Shown piece after piece: positions 44,815 to 52,770 of a stretch of DNA of 64,000 bases. Under the pieces are notes generated by a model. That model did no database searches and had not been told where the DNA came from. It saw only the letters and a program-made list of their open reading frames with translations. The position numbers and the translations under genes were made by a program. Position 1 is the stretch's first letter. Every line of letters begins with the position of its first letter. Source of the DNA: Nocardioides sp. Root122 (GTDB lineage Bacteria > Actinomycetota > Actinomycetes > Propionibacteriales > Nocardioidaceae); NCBI RefSeq assembly GCF_001425025.1, contig NZ_LMDE01000012.1, positions 248,101-312,100 of the forward strand, given 5' to 3'.

Positions 44815-46034
44815 GGCCCGGCCGGCCTCGGTTCGCGCTTCCGGCGGCGTACGCCGGTGCGGAACAGCTCGATACCGAAGGCGATGACGGTGCCCGTGAC
44901 GATCAGCCCCAGGTCGCGCATCGTCCCGGCCGAGGCGCCCTCGATGGCGACGAAGGAGGCGCACGTCCCCTGGGCGAGGAGCGCCTCCTGCTGTTGCGCG
45001 GAGAAGCTGATCGTCCCGGCGTCGAGCGCCTCGAGGGGGAAGTAGAGATCGGTGGCCTCCGCGCCCTTCTCGAGCTGTCCACGGTCGATCGAGCGCGGGA
45101 GCGCGCTCCGGCACGTCCACGCAGGTGCGCTACCGAAGTTCGAGTCGGGCGCCGGGAAGGTCGCTCCTCCCTGGAGGACGTGGTCGCCCAGGTCGAGCGA
45201 CGTGACACCTCGGGCGACCTCGAGCGTCGCGTCGTAGTCGGCCTGGAGGCCCGCCTCCTCCGAGACGACGACGAACACCCCGACGGTGCCATCGTCGTCC
45301 CCGGCCTCCCGGGCGTAGGCGTCGCCGGTGAGCTGCGCCGTGCCGAGCACGGTGGGCAGACCTGCCACCGCGGGCAGCGTGACGTAGCAGCCTTCGAGCA
45401 CCGATCGTCCGCTGGTCCAGTCGGCCCGGAAGTGCAGGGTCAGCGGGGTGAGGAGCTCGCCCCAGCTGGGGACGTCGACCTCCACGAACACGGCGTGGGA
45501 CGCCTTCGTGGCCGTGACGCCCAGGTCCGCGTCGACCGGGTCCGTCGGGACCCCGGTCGCGAACGGCGCGAACCCGTTGCCGGTCCATGCGTGCAGCCCT
45601 TGCAGCACGTCGCCCACGTCCGCGTCCGCAGGCAGTCCGTCCGGGATGGCGAACCGCACCGTCGCGGAGCGGGCGAGGTCGCGGCGGTTGTCGATCCAGA
45701 ACTCCGCGGTGGGCGCGAGCGTGAGGCGGACGTCCACCGGTTCACCGCACTCGCGCACCCGCGCTGACATCGACAAGGTGAGCCCGGCGTCGAAGGCGCG
45801 CTGCTCCGTCGGTGGGTCGATCCCCTCGACGGCGACACCGATGCCGCGCTGCTCAGGTGGGGGCCGCACCTCCACGCGGATCAGCGCAGCAGCACCGACC
45901 CCGCCGAGGAGGGTGACGCACAGGCCGAGGCCGATCCCTCTCGGGGAGACCCCGCCGGGCGGCGTCGTCCACAGCATCTCCGCCAGCAGGCCGAGCGCCC
46001 CGAGCGCCACCGCAGTGACGATCACCCAGGTCAC
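44790..46034 (-). CDS. Membrane-anchored protein of unknown function
   Basis: A 414-aa protein. Two hydrophobic helices at the N terminus (VTWVIVTAVALGALGLLAE and LGLCVTLLGGVGAAALI) and one near the C terminus (LGLIVTGTVIAFGIELF) enclose a long extracytoplasmic region rich in beta-prone, acidic sequence with several cysteines. I recognise no domain. GTG at 46034 is the first plausible start; longer frames run into the preceding gene's coding region. It is 31 nt after the secreted TSP3-repeat gene and likely co-transcribed with it, so the two may act together at the cell surface. The final residues are encoded by a repeat arm. Confidence 0.6.
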   Translation of the reverse strand: MTWVIVTAVALGALGLLAEMLWTTPPGGVSPRGIGLGLCVTLLGGVGAAALIRVEVRPPPEQRGIGVAVEGIDPPTEQRAFDAGLTLSMSARVRECGEPVDVRLTLAPTAEFWIDNRRDLARSATVRFAIPDGLPADADVGDVLQGLHAWTGNGFAPFATGVPTDPVDADLGVTATKASHAVFVEVDVPSWGELLTPLTLHFRADWTSGRSVLEGCYVTLPAVAGLPTVLGTAQLTGDAYAREAGDDDGTVGVFVVVSEEAGLQADYDATLEVARGVTSLDLGDHVLQGGATFPAPDSNFGSAPAWTCRSALPRSIDRGQLEKGAEATDLYFPLEALDAGTISFSAQQQEALLAQGTCASFVAIEGASAGTMRDLGLIVTGTVIAFGIELFRTGVRRRKREPRPAGPHVSERSP

Positions 46035-46065
46035 GGTCAGGGCGATCGCGTGAGGCGCGGGCGCG

Positions 46066-47622
46066 TCATCGTGGCACCACGCGGAACGTCGTACGAGCGA
46101 CGAGACGGCACCGCACGACCTTCGACACCGACCAGATGAGGAGCGGCTTGAGCGAACCGCAGAGCTGCGTGAGCTCGACGCACTCCAGCCGCGTGTACGA
46201 CGACTTGTAGGGGATCGGCTCGCCCCCCGGACATCTGGATGCCGAGCTGGTCCGGTCGAGCTGCACCACTGTGGTGTTGCCCGAGGGATCGACGACCTCG
46301 ATGTAGGCCGGCCGGCGCGAGCTCGCGGTGAGCGCGAGGTCGACGTCGCCCTCGCAGTCGTCGAGGGAGCAGACCTGCTCACTGGCGTCGAGAGGACGCT
46401 TGTCCTCGTCCAGCAGCCTGACCGAGCGGACGCCGGTCCCACTGTCCGCGAGGTTCACGCCGACGTACCACCCCTGGGCCGACTCGAGCACCAGCGATGC
46501 CTCGACGTCCGGCGACGTCGGGTCGAGCACGATGGTGTCCACGGCGACCACGTCCGCGATGCGCGGCCCGCGGAAACGGACCTGCACCTCGCGGACCGTC
46601 GGGCGCTTGGAGCCCGGGAGACGCCATCCGACGACCCGTGCCAGGTCGCGCACCCGCGTCCTGCCCCGGCCGTTGCGGATCGCCACCGAGTCCGCGCCCT
46701 TGGGCCAGTTGAGGAGGAGGTCGACGTTGCGCGTCGAGGTGCTGTAGGTGTCGTGCGTCGTGCGGCTCTGGATCGTGACGGACGGCTCGGTGCCGGGTGT
46801 CGGGGGCCGTAACCCGTCCGGGCAGCCGTTGTAGGGGGCGGCGGCAGGCACCCCGGCAAGGTCCGGGCACGAGTCCGCCGCGTCCGCGACGCCGTCGGAG
46901 TCCGCATCCGGGCAGCCGTCCGAGGTCACCCGTCCCGGTGCCCCCTGCCCCTCGCAGTTGTCCTGCCGGTCGGCCACGCCGTCCCCGTCGGAGTCGTCCG
47001 GGGTGAAGCGCACCCGGACCCGCGTCGCCCCGCCCGGCGTGTTGGCGTCCTGGCACGTCTCGGGACCCGAGGCACAGCGACCACCCACCTGCACGAAGTA
47101 GACCCGGTCGGCCGTCACGGCGACGCCCGTGACGGCCTCGTCACCCGCGTCGGTCACCCGGTCGACGCAGGAGACCGTGGTCCCCGCGTCGGCGAGCCGG
47201 GTGCTGCCCCACGCCGCATCCGCGGCGGAGCGGACGACGAGCACCGAGTCGTAGCCGGGGGTCTCGGCGACGACCTCGATGCGTCCGCTCGCGCCCGGGT
47301 CGAACCGCACCCATCCGGTGCGGCCGGCGTACACCGGGCCGGACGGGGTCAGGCAGCCGTGCAAGCCGCCCCCGGACGCCAGCTCCTCGGCCTGCAGGCT
47401 GAATGCGCCGGTGTCGAAAGCGGGGGAGTCGAAGTCGCGCGGACCGCCGACGTAGGGCACCTCGCGACCGGCGCCGTCGGTGTCGTTGAGCGTCACTCCG
47501 TCGAACGAGTCGACATCGGTCCCGGAGGCGGCTGAAGCCTCGACGACGGCGATGGCCTGCGCCGCGACGACCGCGAGCACGATCGGGACCACCCGCCCCC
47601 AGAGCCTCGTCCGCATGGTCAT
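46066..47622 (-). CDS. Secreted protein with thrombospondin type 3 calcium-binding repeats
   Basis: A 518-aa exported protein. A signal peptide spans residues 1-32 (cleavage near ASAASG). At residues 209-270 two to three thrombospondin type 3 calcium repeats occur: DSDGDGVADRQDNC and DADSDGVADAADSC. The rest is beta-rich, with about ten cysteines, and ends with a Cys-containing hydrophobic segment (GSLKPLLIWSVSKVVRCRLV). Such proteins are usually cell-surface or matrix proteins. ATG at 47622 is used; ATG at 47616 is an alternative. A TACTCT about 50 nt upstream could be its -10. Function unknown. Confidence 0.65.
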   Translation of the reverse strand: MTMRTRLWGRVVPIVLAVVAAQAIAVVEASAASGTDVDSFDGVTLNDTDGAGREVPYVGGPRDFDSPAFDTGAFSLQAEELASGGGLHGCLTPSGPVYAGRTGWVRFDPGASGRIEVVAETPGYDSVLVVRSAADAAWGSTRLADAGTTVSCVDRVTDAGDEAVTGVAVTADRVYFVQVGGRCASGPETCQDANTPGGATRVRVRFTPDDSDGDGVADRQDNCEGQGAPGRVTSDGCPDADSDGVADAADSCPDLAGVPAAAPYNGCPDGLRPPTPGTEPSVTIQSRTTHDTYSTSTRNVDLLLNWPKGADSVAIRNGRGRTRVRDLARVVGWRLPGSKRPTVREVQVRFRGPRIADVVAVDTIVLDPTSPDVEASLVLESAQGWYVGVNLADSGTGVRSVRLLDEDKRPLDASEQVCSLDDCEGDVDLALTASSRRPAYIEVVDPSGNTTVVQLDRTSSASRCPGGEPIPYKSSYTRLECVELTQLCGSLKPLLIWSVSKVVRCRLVARTTFRVVPR

Positions 47623-47833
47623 CACCCCGCTGGAGGTGCCTTCCCGACCCGGCACCTCGTGACCTTCCAGAGTAGGGAAGTTCCGCGGGTCGAGCACCCG
47701 GCACCGTCAGGTGGCCTAGACCGTCCGGGAGGAGACAGCCGGCGACCGTCAGCAGCAGGTGGTTCCCGTCAGCGCGCCCCGCCGCGTGTCGAGGGATCGA
47801 ACCGATGGCCTGCGCCGCCCGTATCCTCGGGGG

Positions 47834-49516
47834 GTGACGACCTCCCCGCGCCCGCAGGCGCCGCCGGCCGGGCTGACCGTGGGCGGGTACACGCTGCGCG
47901 CCCGCCTCGGCGAGGGCGGGATGGGTGTCGTCCACCTGGGCCAGAGGCCGGGGGAGCGGCCGGTCGCGATCAAGGTGCTGCGCCCGCACGTCGTCGGCGA
48001 CGACGAGGCCCGGCGCCGGCTCGCCCGCGAGGTGAGCTCGCTGACCCGGATCCGCAGCCGCCGCATCGCCGAGATCGTCGACTCCGACCCGTGGGGTGAC
48101 ATCCCCTTCGTCGCCACCCGCTACGTCCCGGGCCTCTCGCTGCACGACCACGTGCAGGAGGAGGGCGCGCTGGCGGGCGATGACCTGCTGTGGTTCGCCG
48201 ACTGCCTCGCCGAGGCGCTCGAGGCGGTCCACTCGGTCGGCGTGCTGCACCGCGACGTCAAGCCGTCCAACGTGATCATGGAGGGCCGCACGCCCATCCT
48301 GATCGACTTCGGCCTGGCCCGCGTCGCCGAGGACTCGCGCATCACCATGAACGGCTGGCTGCTCGGCACCCCCGGCTACCTCGCGCCCGAGATCCTCTAC
48401 GGCGACGACGCCACGGTCGCCTCCGACGTGCACGCGTGGGCCGCCACCGTGGCCTACGCCGGCACCGGACGCGCGCCGTTCGGCCGCGGGCCGTCCGTGG
48501 CGATCATGGACCGTGTCCGCCGCGGCGAGCACGACCTGACCGGGCTCGACCCAGCGGTGCTCGACCTGGTCGAGGAGGCTCTCGCACCGGCCGCCGAGGA
48601 CCGGCCGACGCTCGACGAGGTGCGCGACTGGATCGAGGACCTGGCCGACGGCGAGCCGCGCGAGCCCCGCCCGGTGCCGCACCCGGTGACCCTGCCCTAC
48701 GCCGCAGCAGCCTTCCAGGACCACGAGGCGCCGACGCGCGTGGGCACCGCTCCGCCGGTGGTCCAGGAGCCGGTGCACTGGTCCTCGGACTGGGATCCGG
48801 GTCGGGGCCCGGACGGGTTCCACGAGGAGCCCGCCCACGACGAGCACACGATCCCCCAGCGCCGGACGAGGGTGCTGCCGGACGGCAGCACCGAGTACGT
48901 CTCCGCCGAGTACGGTCCCGCCCCGCGCGAGCGCGTGCCGGCAGGGGAGCGCGTACGTCGTTCGCTGCTGCTGCTCGCCGGAGCCGGTGTGGTCACCGGC
49001 GCGGTCGCCTTCGCGCCGTGGGTCGCCCTCGCGGTGAGCGCGATCGCCGTCTGGATCCTGCGCAGCGCCTCCATCGCCGCCAGCTCGTCGGCCGACCGGC
49101 GCAACCGTCGCGGCGCCCGGTGGTACGACGGCATCCAGGTGATGCTGGCCGCGCCGTGGCACGTGGTGGCCGGGCTCGGCGGGACGGTGCTGCTGCTCTT
49201 CTGGAGCCTGGGCATCGCCGTCGCGGTCGCCCTCGTCTGCTTCGCGGCGTCGCTCTCGATGACCACCTCGCTCACCGTGATCGGTGTGTTCTTCGCCCTC
49301 GGCACCTGGTGGGGTCCCGGCTCCGAGCGCCTGCAGTCGCCGATCCACCGGGTCGTCGACCCGCTCGCACGCCGGGGCGTCCCCTGGCTGCTCGCGACCC
49401 TGCTGGTCGCCGCCGTCGCCTCCGGCCTCGGCGCCGCGGTCGCGGCGCAGGGCACGGACTGGACGCCCGACGACTCCGCACCGTTCTCCGACGTGCGCCT
49501 GCCCGGCTGGCTCTGA
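47834..49516 (+). CDS. Ser/Thr protein kinase with C-terminal membrane region
   Basis: A 560-aa eukaryotic-type kinase. The kinase domain (about 16-270) has the glycine loop RLGEGGMGVVHLG, the lysine in VAIKVLRP, the catalytic loop HRDVKPSNV (139-147), IDFGLARV and GTPGYLAPE, so it should be active. A linker with LPDGSTEYVSAEYGP follows, then four hydrophobic segments from about residue 375 to 540. That differs from PknB, which has one helix and external PASTA domains; here little lies outside the membrane. GTG at 47834 follows TATCCT by 6 nt. Ligand and substrates unknown. Confidence 0.9.
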   Translation: MTTSPRPQAPPAGLTVGGYTLRARLGEGGMGVVHLGQRPGERPVAIKVLRPHVVGDDEARRRLAREVSSLTRIRSRRIAEIVDSDPWGDIPFVATRYVPGLSLHDHVQEEGALAGDDLLWFADCLAEALEAVHSVGVLHRDVKPSNVIMEGRTPILIDFGLARVAEDSRITMNGWLLGTPGYLAPEILYGDDATVASDVHAWAATVAYAGTGRAPFGRGPSVAIMDRVRRGEHDLTGLDPAVLDLVEEALAPAAEDRPTLDEVRDWIEDLADGEPREPRPVPHPVTLPYAAAAFQDHEAPTRVGTAPPVVQEPVHWSSDWDPGRGPDGFHEEPAHDEHTIPQRRTRVLPDGSTEYVSAEYGPAPRERVPAGERVRRSLLLLAGAGVVTGAVAFAPWVALAVSAIAVWILRSASIAASSSADRRNRRGARWYDGIQVMLAAPWHVVAGLGGTVLLLFWSLGIAVAVALVCFAASLSMTTSLTVIGVFFALGTWWGPGSERLQSPIHRVVDPLARRGVPWLLATLLVAAVASGLGAAVAAQGTDWTPDDSAPFSDVRLPGWL

Positions 49517-49536
49517 GCCGCCCGCCAGCCAGGCGC

Positions 49537-50421
49537 TCAGGCGGTCGTCAGGGTCGCCCGCACCGCCGCGATGTGATCGGGCGTCGAGCCGCAGCAGCCG
49601 CCGACCAGGTCGATGCCGAGCGCGGCCAGCCGCTGGGCGTGCGCGGCCAGGTCGGCCGGGGTGGCGTCGTACTCGAAGTGGTCGCCGACGACCTGCGGCA
49701 GCCCGGCGTTGGACTGCGCCACCAGGAGCACGTCGCCGGTGCGGGCGGCGACCATCTCCGCGGCGATGAGCTCCATCTCCTCCGGCCCGCGCCCGCAGTT
49801 GGCGCCCACCGCGTCGGCACCGGCTGCGGCGAGGTGCGCGACCGCGTCGCCCGGGCGCACGCCCATCATCGTGCGGACGTTGGTGTCGAAGCTCATGGTC
49901 ACGACGACCGGCAGGTCGGGCGCGACCTCGCGCGCGGCGGCCAGCGCGGCGTCGGCCTCGCCGAGGTCGCTGAGCGTCTCCACGAGGACGAGGTCGATGC
50001 CGCCCTCGACCAGTCCGGCGAGCTGTTCGGCGAAGATCGCCTGCGCCTCCTCGGACGTCATGGTCCCGAGTGGCGACAGCAGCTCGCCGGTCGGTCCGAG
50101 GTCGCCGGCGACCAGCAGGCCGCGCGGGTCGGCCACCGAGCGGGCGACCTGTGCCGCGAGCCGGTTCACCTCGGCCAGGCGGTCGCCCAGGCCGTGCATG
50201 TCCAGCCGCGGCCGGGTGCCGCCGAAGGTGTTGGTCGTCAGGATCCGCGAGCCCGCGTCGGCGTACGCCGTGTGCGCGGCGCGGACCGCGTCGGGGTTCT
50301 CCAGGTTCCACAGCTCGCCGGGGGCGCCGTCCTCGAGCCCGCTGTCCTGCAGCAGCGTGCCCATGCCGCCGTCGAGCAGCACCGGACGGTTCGCGCCGAG
50401 CAGCGACGCCAGCCGGTTCAC
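49537..50421 (-). CDS. Homocysteine S-methyltransferase
   Basis: A 294-aa zinc-dependent methyltransferase that makes methionine from homocysteine using S-methylmethionine or SAM (MmuM-like), cobalamin-independent. The start VLLDGGMGTLLQDSGL, the LTTNTFGGTRPRL segment, the first zinc cysteine in VGANCGRGPEEM and the paired cysteines in GGCCGSTPDHIAAV are all present. GTG at 50421 overlaps the stop of the small gene upstream (GTGA). No other methionine gene is adjacent. Confidence 0.88.
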   Translation of the reverse strand: MNRLASLLGANRPVLLDGGMGTLLQDSGLEDGAPGELWNLENPDAVRAAHTAYADAGSRILTTNTFGGTRPRLDMHGLGDRLAEVNRLAAQVARSVADPRGLLVAGDLGPTGELLSPLGTMTSEEAQAIFAEQLAGLVEGGIDLVLVETLSDLGEADAALAAAREVAPDLPVVVTMSFDTNVRTMMGVRPGDAVAHLAAAGADAVGANCGRGPEEMELIAAEMVAARTGDVLLVAQSNAGLPQVVGDHFEYDATPADLAAHAQRLAALGIDLVGGCCGSTPDHIAAVRATLTTA

Positions 50422-50711
50422 CGGCCCAGCCCGTCGAGGTAGCCGGCGACGCGCTCGGCCGGCCACTCGGCCTCGAGCCCGGCGACGACCCGGTCGAGGA
50501 CGTCGGCGGGCGAGCCCTCGGCCTCCGTCCACGCCGAGCGGTCCCAGCCCGCGAGGTAGTCGTCGGCGCCGGTGTCGCCGAGGCGCATCGCGGCCTCGTC
50601 GATCGCCTCCTGGAAGCGCGGGGCGAGCGTGGTCTTGACCGTCTCGTCGCCCGATCGGGCCGCGACCATCGACGGCAGCTCCCGCCACCGCGTCACCTGG
50701 TAGTCCGTCAT
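50418..50711 (-). CDS. Small 'virulence factor' family protein
   Basis: A 97-aa acidic protein. YQVTRWRELPSMVAAR at the start and FQEAIDEAAMRLG match the actinobacterial family annotated as virulence factor, a name without a known function. ATG at 50711 follows TAGGCT (50718-50723, reverse) by 6 nt. It is translationally coupled to the homocysteine methyltransferase gene, suggesting a link to one-carbon or methionine metabolism, which is inference. Confidence 0.6.
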   Translation of the reverse strand: MTDYQVTRWRELPSMVAARSGDETVKTTLAPRFQEAIDEAAMRLGDTGADDYLAGWDRSAWTEAEGSPADVLDRVVAGLEAEWPAERVAGYLDGLGR

Positions 50712-50848
50712 GCCGGGAGCCTAGGTCGCACGGCCACGTCCCGGGGAGGTCGTCCGGCGGGTGAACGGCGCGACTGTGAGGTTCCTCGCCGTTCAGGACG
50801 ACGGAACGGGGTACTAGCGTCCTCACGTCACCAACACGAGGAGGCCCC

Positions 50849-51457
50849 ATGCCCGAGCAGCCGGACATCGACACCGAGATCGGCACCGACCCCGCCGTCG
50901 ACGTCACCGGGGACACGACCGACAACGAGAGCTACCACGGCTACAGCGTCGACGACGAGAACCAGCCGCAGGGTGAGGGCGACAGCCTGGTCGACGACCG
51001 GGGACTCTCCGAGCCGCTCGACGAGGGCTACTCGCCGCCGGAGAAGTGGTCGGCCGCGCAGGGCTACGGCAACACCCCGCTCGAGGAGAGCCAGGGCGAG
51101 TCGCTGGAGCAGCGCACGGACCAGGAGGTCCCCGAGCCGGACCCCTACGAGGTCGCGGACCGCGAGGCCGAGCGCGGTGACCTCGCGCCGCTCGTCGCCG
51201 AGGACTCCACCGACGGCGAGGCCGTGCAGGCCGACGTCGAGGGCCGGGACGGTGAGCGCGCCGGACGCCTCGTCGCGGAGGACGAGGGCGTCCGCACCGA
51301 CACCGAGAAGGACCTCGTCGCGAACGACATGGGCATCGACGGTGCCGGAGCAGGTGCCGAGGAGGCCGCGGTGCACGTCGAGGACGACCCGGTGGCCCTC
51401 GACCCGGCGCTGCTGGACTCCGAGGTCGTCGACGCGGAGCCCGACGGCACGCAGTGA
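50849..51457 (+). CDS. DUF5709 acidic protein
   Basis: A 202-aa very acidic protein (few Lys, many Asp and Glu), with no signal peptide or membrane segment. EPLDEGYSPPEKWSA, near residue 55, is the core of DUF5709, found across Actinobacteria; function unknown, with stress association often suggested. It has a good ribosome binding site (GAGGAGG) and a TAGCGT element at 50815-50820 as a possible -10, giving a short leader. Likely single-gene transcript. Confidence 0.75.
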   Translation: MPEQPDIDTEIGTDPAVDVTGDTTDNESYHGYSVDDENQPQGEGDSLVDDRGLSEPLDEGYSPPEKWSAAQGYGNTPLEESQGESLEQRTDQEVPEPDPYEVADREAERGDLAPLVAEDSTDGEAVQADVEGRDGERAGRLVAEDEGVRTDTEKDLVANDMGIDGAGAGAEEAAVHVEDDPVALDPALLDSEVVDAEPDGTQ

Positions 51458-51464
51458 ACCGTCC

Positions 51465-52076
51465 TCACAGGACCGACCAGCCGGCCGGGAGTCCCTCCCG
51501 GCCGGTCACGGCCCGCAGCAGTCGCGCGGCGGTGCCGGACTCGACGGCCAGCCTCGTCGCCAGCTCGAGTGCCTGGGCGGCCGCGCGGGGCGGAGGCTCG
51601 GCAGCTACGCCGATCGCCGCGGCGAGGTCGGCCGTGTGCACGACCAGCTCGAAGGTCCGCGTCGGCAGGTAGTCGGCGAGACGCATCCCGCCGGCGATCG
51701 TGGTGACGAGCTCGTCGCCGGCGCACCGCTCGACCCGCGCGACCACGCGCGTGGCGATGCCTGCGACCGCGGCCGGGTCCGTGCCCAGCGCCTCGCCCGC
51801 CCGGCGGCCGCGTTCGGCGACCGTGGCGTCGTCGGCCAGGCTCCGGGCCTTCAGGAAGTAGGCCACCGCCGTCTCGACCTCCACCCGGTCGGCGGGCTGG
51901 TCGACGTAGGCCTCGACCGTCAGGAGGGCACGGCTGGTGTGACCGACGAGGCTGCGCACGTCCCACTCGCCGAGGCCCGGCTCGGACCACCGGTCGCCCA
52001 CGAGCGCAGTGGTGGCGACGAACCACGACGCCGCGTCGGCGAAGGCGGCGCGGGAGTCCAGCCAGGTCCAGGACAT
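51465..52076 (-). CDS. Maleylpyruvate isomerase/DinB-like family protein
   Basis: A 203-aa helical-bundle protein of the mycothiol-dependent maleylpyruvate isomerase N-terminal (DinB-like) superfamily. It has GEWDVRSLVGHTSRALLTVEAYV, with one metal-ligand His, and TRTFELVVHTADLAAAIGV with a second His. Actinobacterial members are thought to use mycothiol; the reaction is unknown here. ATG at 52076 is 6 nt after TAGCCT on the reverse strand. Its stop is 7 nt from that of the convergent DUF5709 gene. Confidence 0.72.
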   Translation of the reverse strand: MSWTWLDSRAAFADAASWFVATTALVGDRWSEPGLGEWDVRSLVGHTSRALLTVEAYVDQPADRVEVETAVAYFLKARSLADDATVAERGRRAGEALGTDPAAVAGIATRVVARVERCAGDELVTTIAGGMRLADYLPTRTFELVVHTADLAAAIGVAAEPPPRAAAQALELATRLAVESGTAARLLRAVTGREGLPAGWSVL

Positions 52077-52127
52077 GGCTGGAGGCTACTCAGGCCTTGT
52101 GGAACAGGTCGCGCTCGAGCGCGCCCC

Positions 52128-52472
52128 TCACCTGCGCGGGCGCGCGGCGCACGTGATGCAGCTGCGGGTGGCGGGCAGTGCCTCGAGCCGGGCCTCGGCG
52201 ATCGGACCACCGCACTGCTCGCACACGCCGTAGGTCCCGTCCTCGACGCGCTCGAGCGCCGCCTCCACCTCGGCCACGTGGTGGCGCACCTGCCGGACGA
52301 GCGCGCCGATCTGCGAGCGCTCGAAGGCGATCGTGTGCCCCTCCGGGTCGTGCTCGTCGTCGGCGTTGGTGTCGAGCGAGGCGGCCACCACCGCGTCGTA
52401 GTCACCCGTCAGGCTCGCCAGACGCGCGAGCGCCTGCCGGCGCTCGGCCTCGAGACGCTCACGGATGTCCAC
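52128..52472 (-). CDS. DksA/TraR-type zinc finger protein
   Basis: A 114-aa protein with a coiled-coil N terminus (DIRERLEAERRQALARLASL) and a C4 zinc finger (YGVCEQCGGPIAEARLEALPATRSCITCA), the architecture of TraR/DksA proteins that bind the RNA polymerase secondary channel. In Actinobacteria such short forms are of uncertain role. GTG at 52472 follows CAGGAT by 6 nt. The longer frame starting at 52589 would overlap the cimA leader region and lacks homology. It is divergent from cimA. Confidence 0.8.
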   Translation of the reverse strand: MDIRERLEAERRQALARLASLTGDYDAVVAASLDTNADDEHDPEGHTIAFERSQIGALVRQVRHHVAEVEAALERVEDGTYGVCEQCGGPIAEARLEALPATRSCITCAARPRR

Positions 52473-52554
52473 GACCCCATCCTGCGTCGGGGCACCGACA
52501 GCCCGCCGGGGACCGGATGCCGAGACGCCGATCTCACGAGCACGACATCGGTGG

Positions 52555-52560
52555 CACGAT
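52555..52560 (+). promoter_or_regulatory. -10-like element CACGAT before the cimA leader peptide
   Basis: CACGAT ends 6 nt before the GTG of the leader peptide, the same spacing as GACGGT before the ilvB leader and GACGAT before the cytosine permease. No convincing -35 box was found. Confidence 0.45.
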
Positions 52561-52566
52561 GCTCCC

Positions 52567-52596
52567 GTGAGCACCAGCACGATCATCATTGCCTAG
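52567..52596 (+). CDS. cimA leader peptide (Ile-Ile-Ile)
   Basis: A 9-codon ORF, GTG start, encoding MSTSTIIIA. Three consecutive Ile codons (ATC, ATC, ATT) precede Ala and a TAG stop. A U-tailed hairpin follows 25 nt after the stop, and the next gene makes the precursor of isoleucine. The arrangement matches classical ribosome-mediated attenuation. No database support is available here; the ORF is too short for homology. Confidence 0.8.
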   Translation: MSTSTIIIA

Positions 52597-52621
52597 CGCG
52601 ACGGGACACCCCGCCGCGCCG

Positions 52622-52647
52622 ACCTCCTGCACCCCAGGAGGTTTTTT
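52622..52647 (+). terminator. Attenuator hairpin before cimA
   Basis: ACCTCCTG (52622-52629) pairs with CAGGAGGT (52635-52642) around a CACCC loop, followed by TTTTTT at 52642-52647. It stands 124 nt before the cimA start, and no gene ends upstream on this strand, so it can only act on cimA transcription. Confidence 0.85.
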
Positions 52648-52770
52648 CACGTTCCGGGGCCTGAGCGTGCGAAGGCCCCGACCGGAACGGGAGGTTGAGG
52701 AGGGTCGGCACACGGCGCCAGCCGGGTGCGACCCGTCTCGAAATCCACACGACTCGAAGAGAGACCCCCG

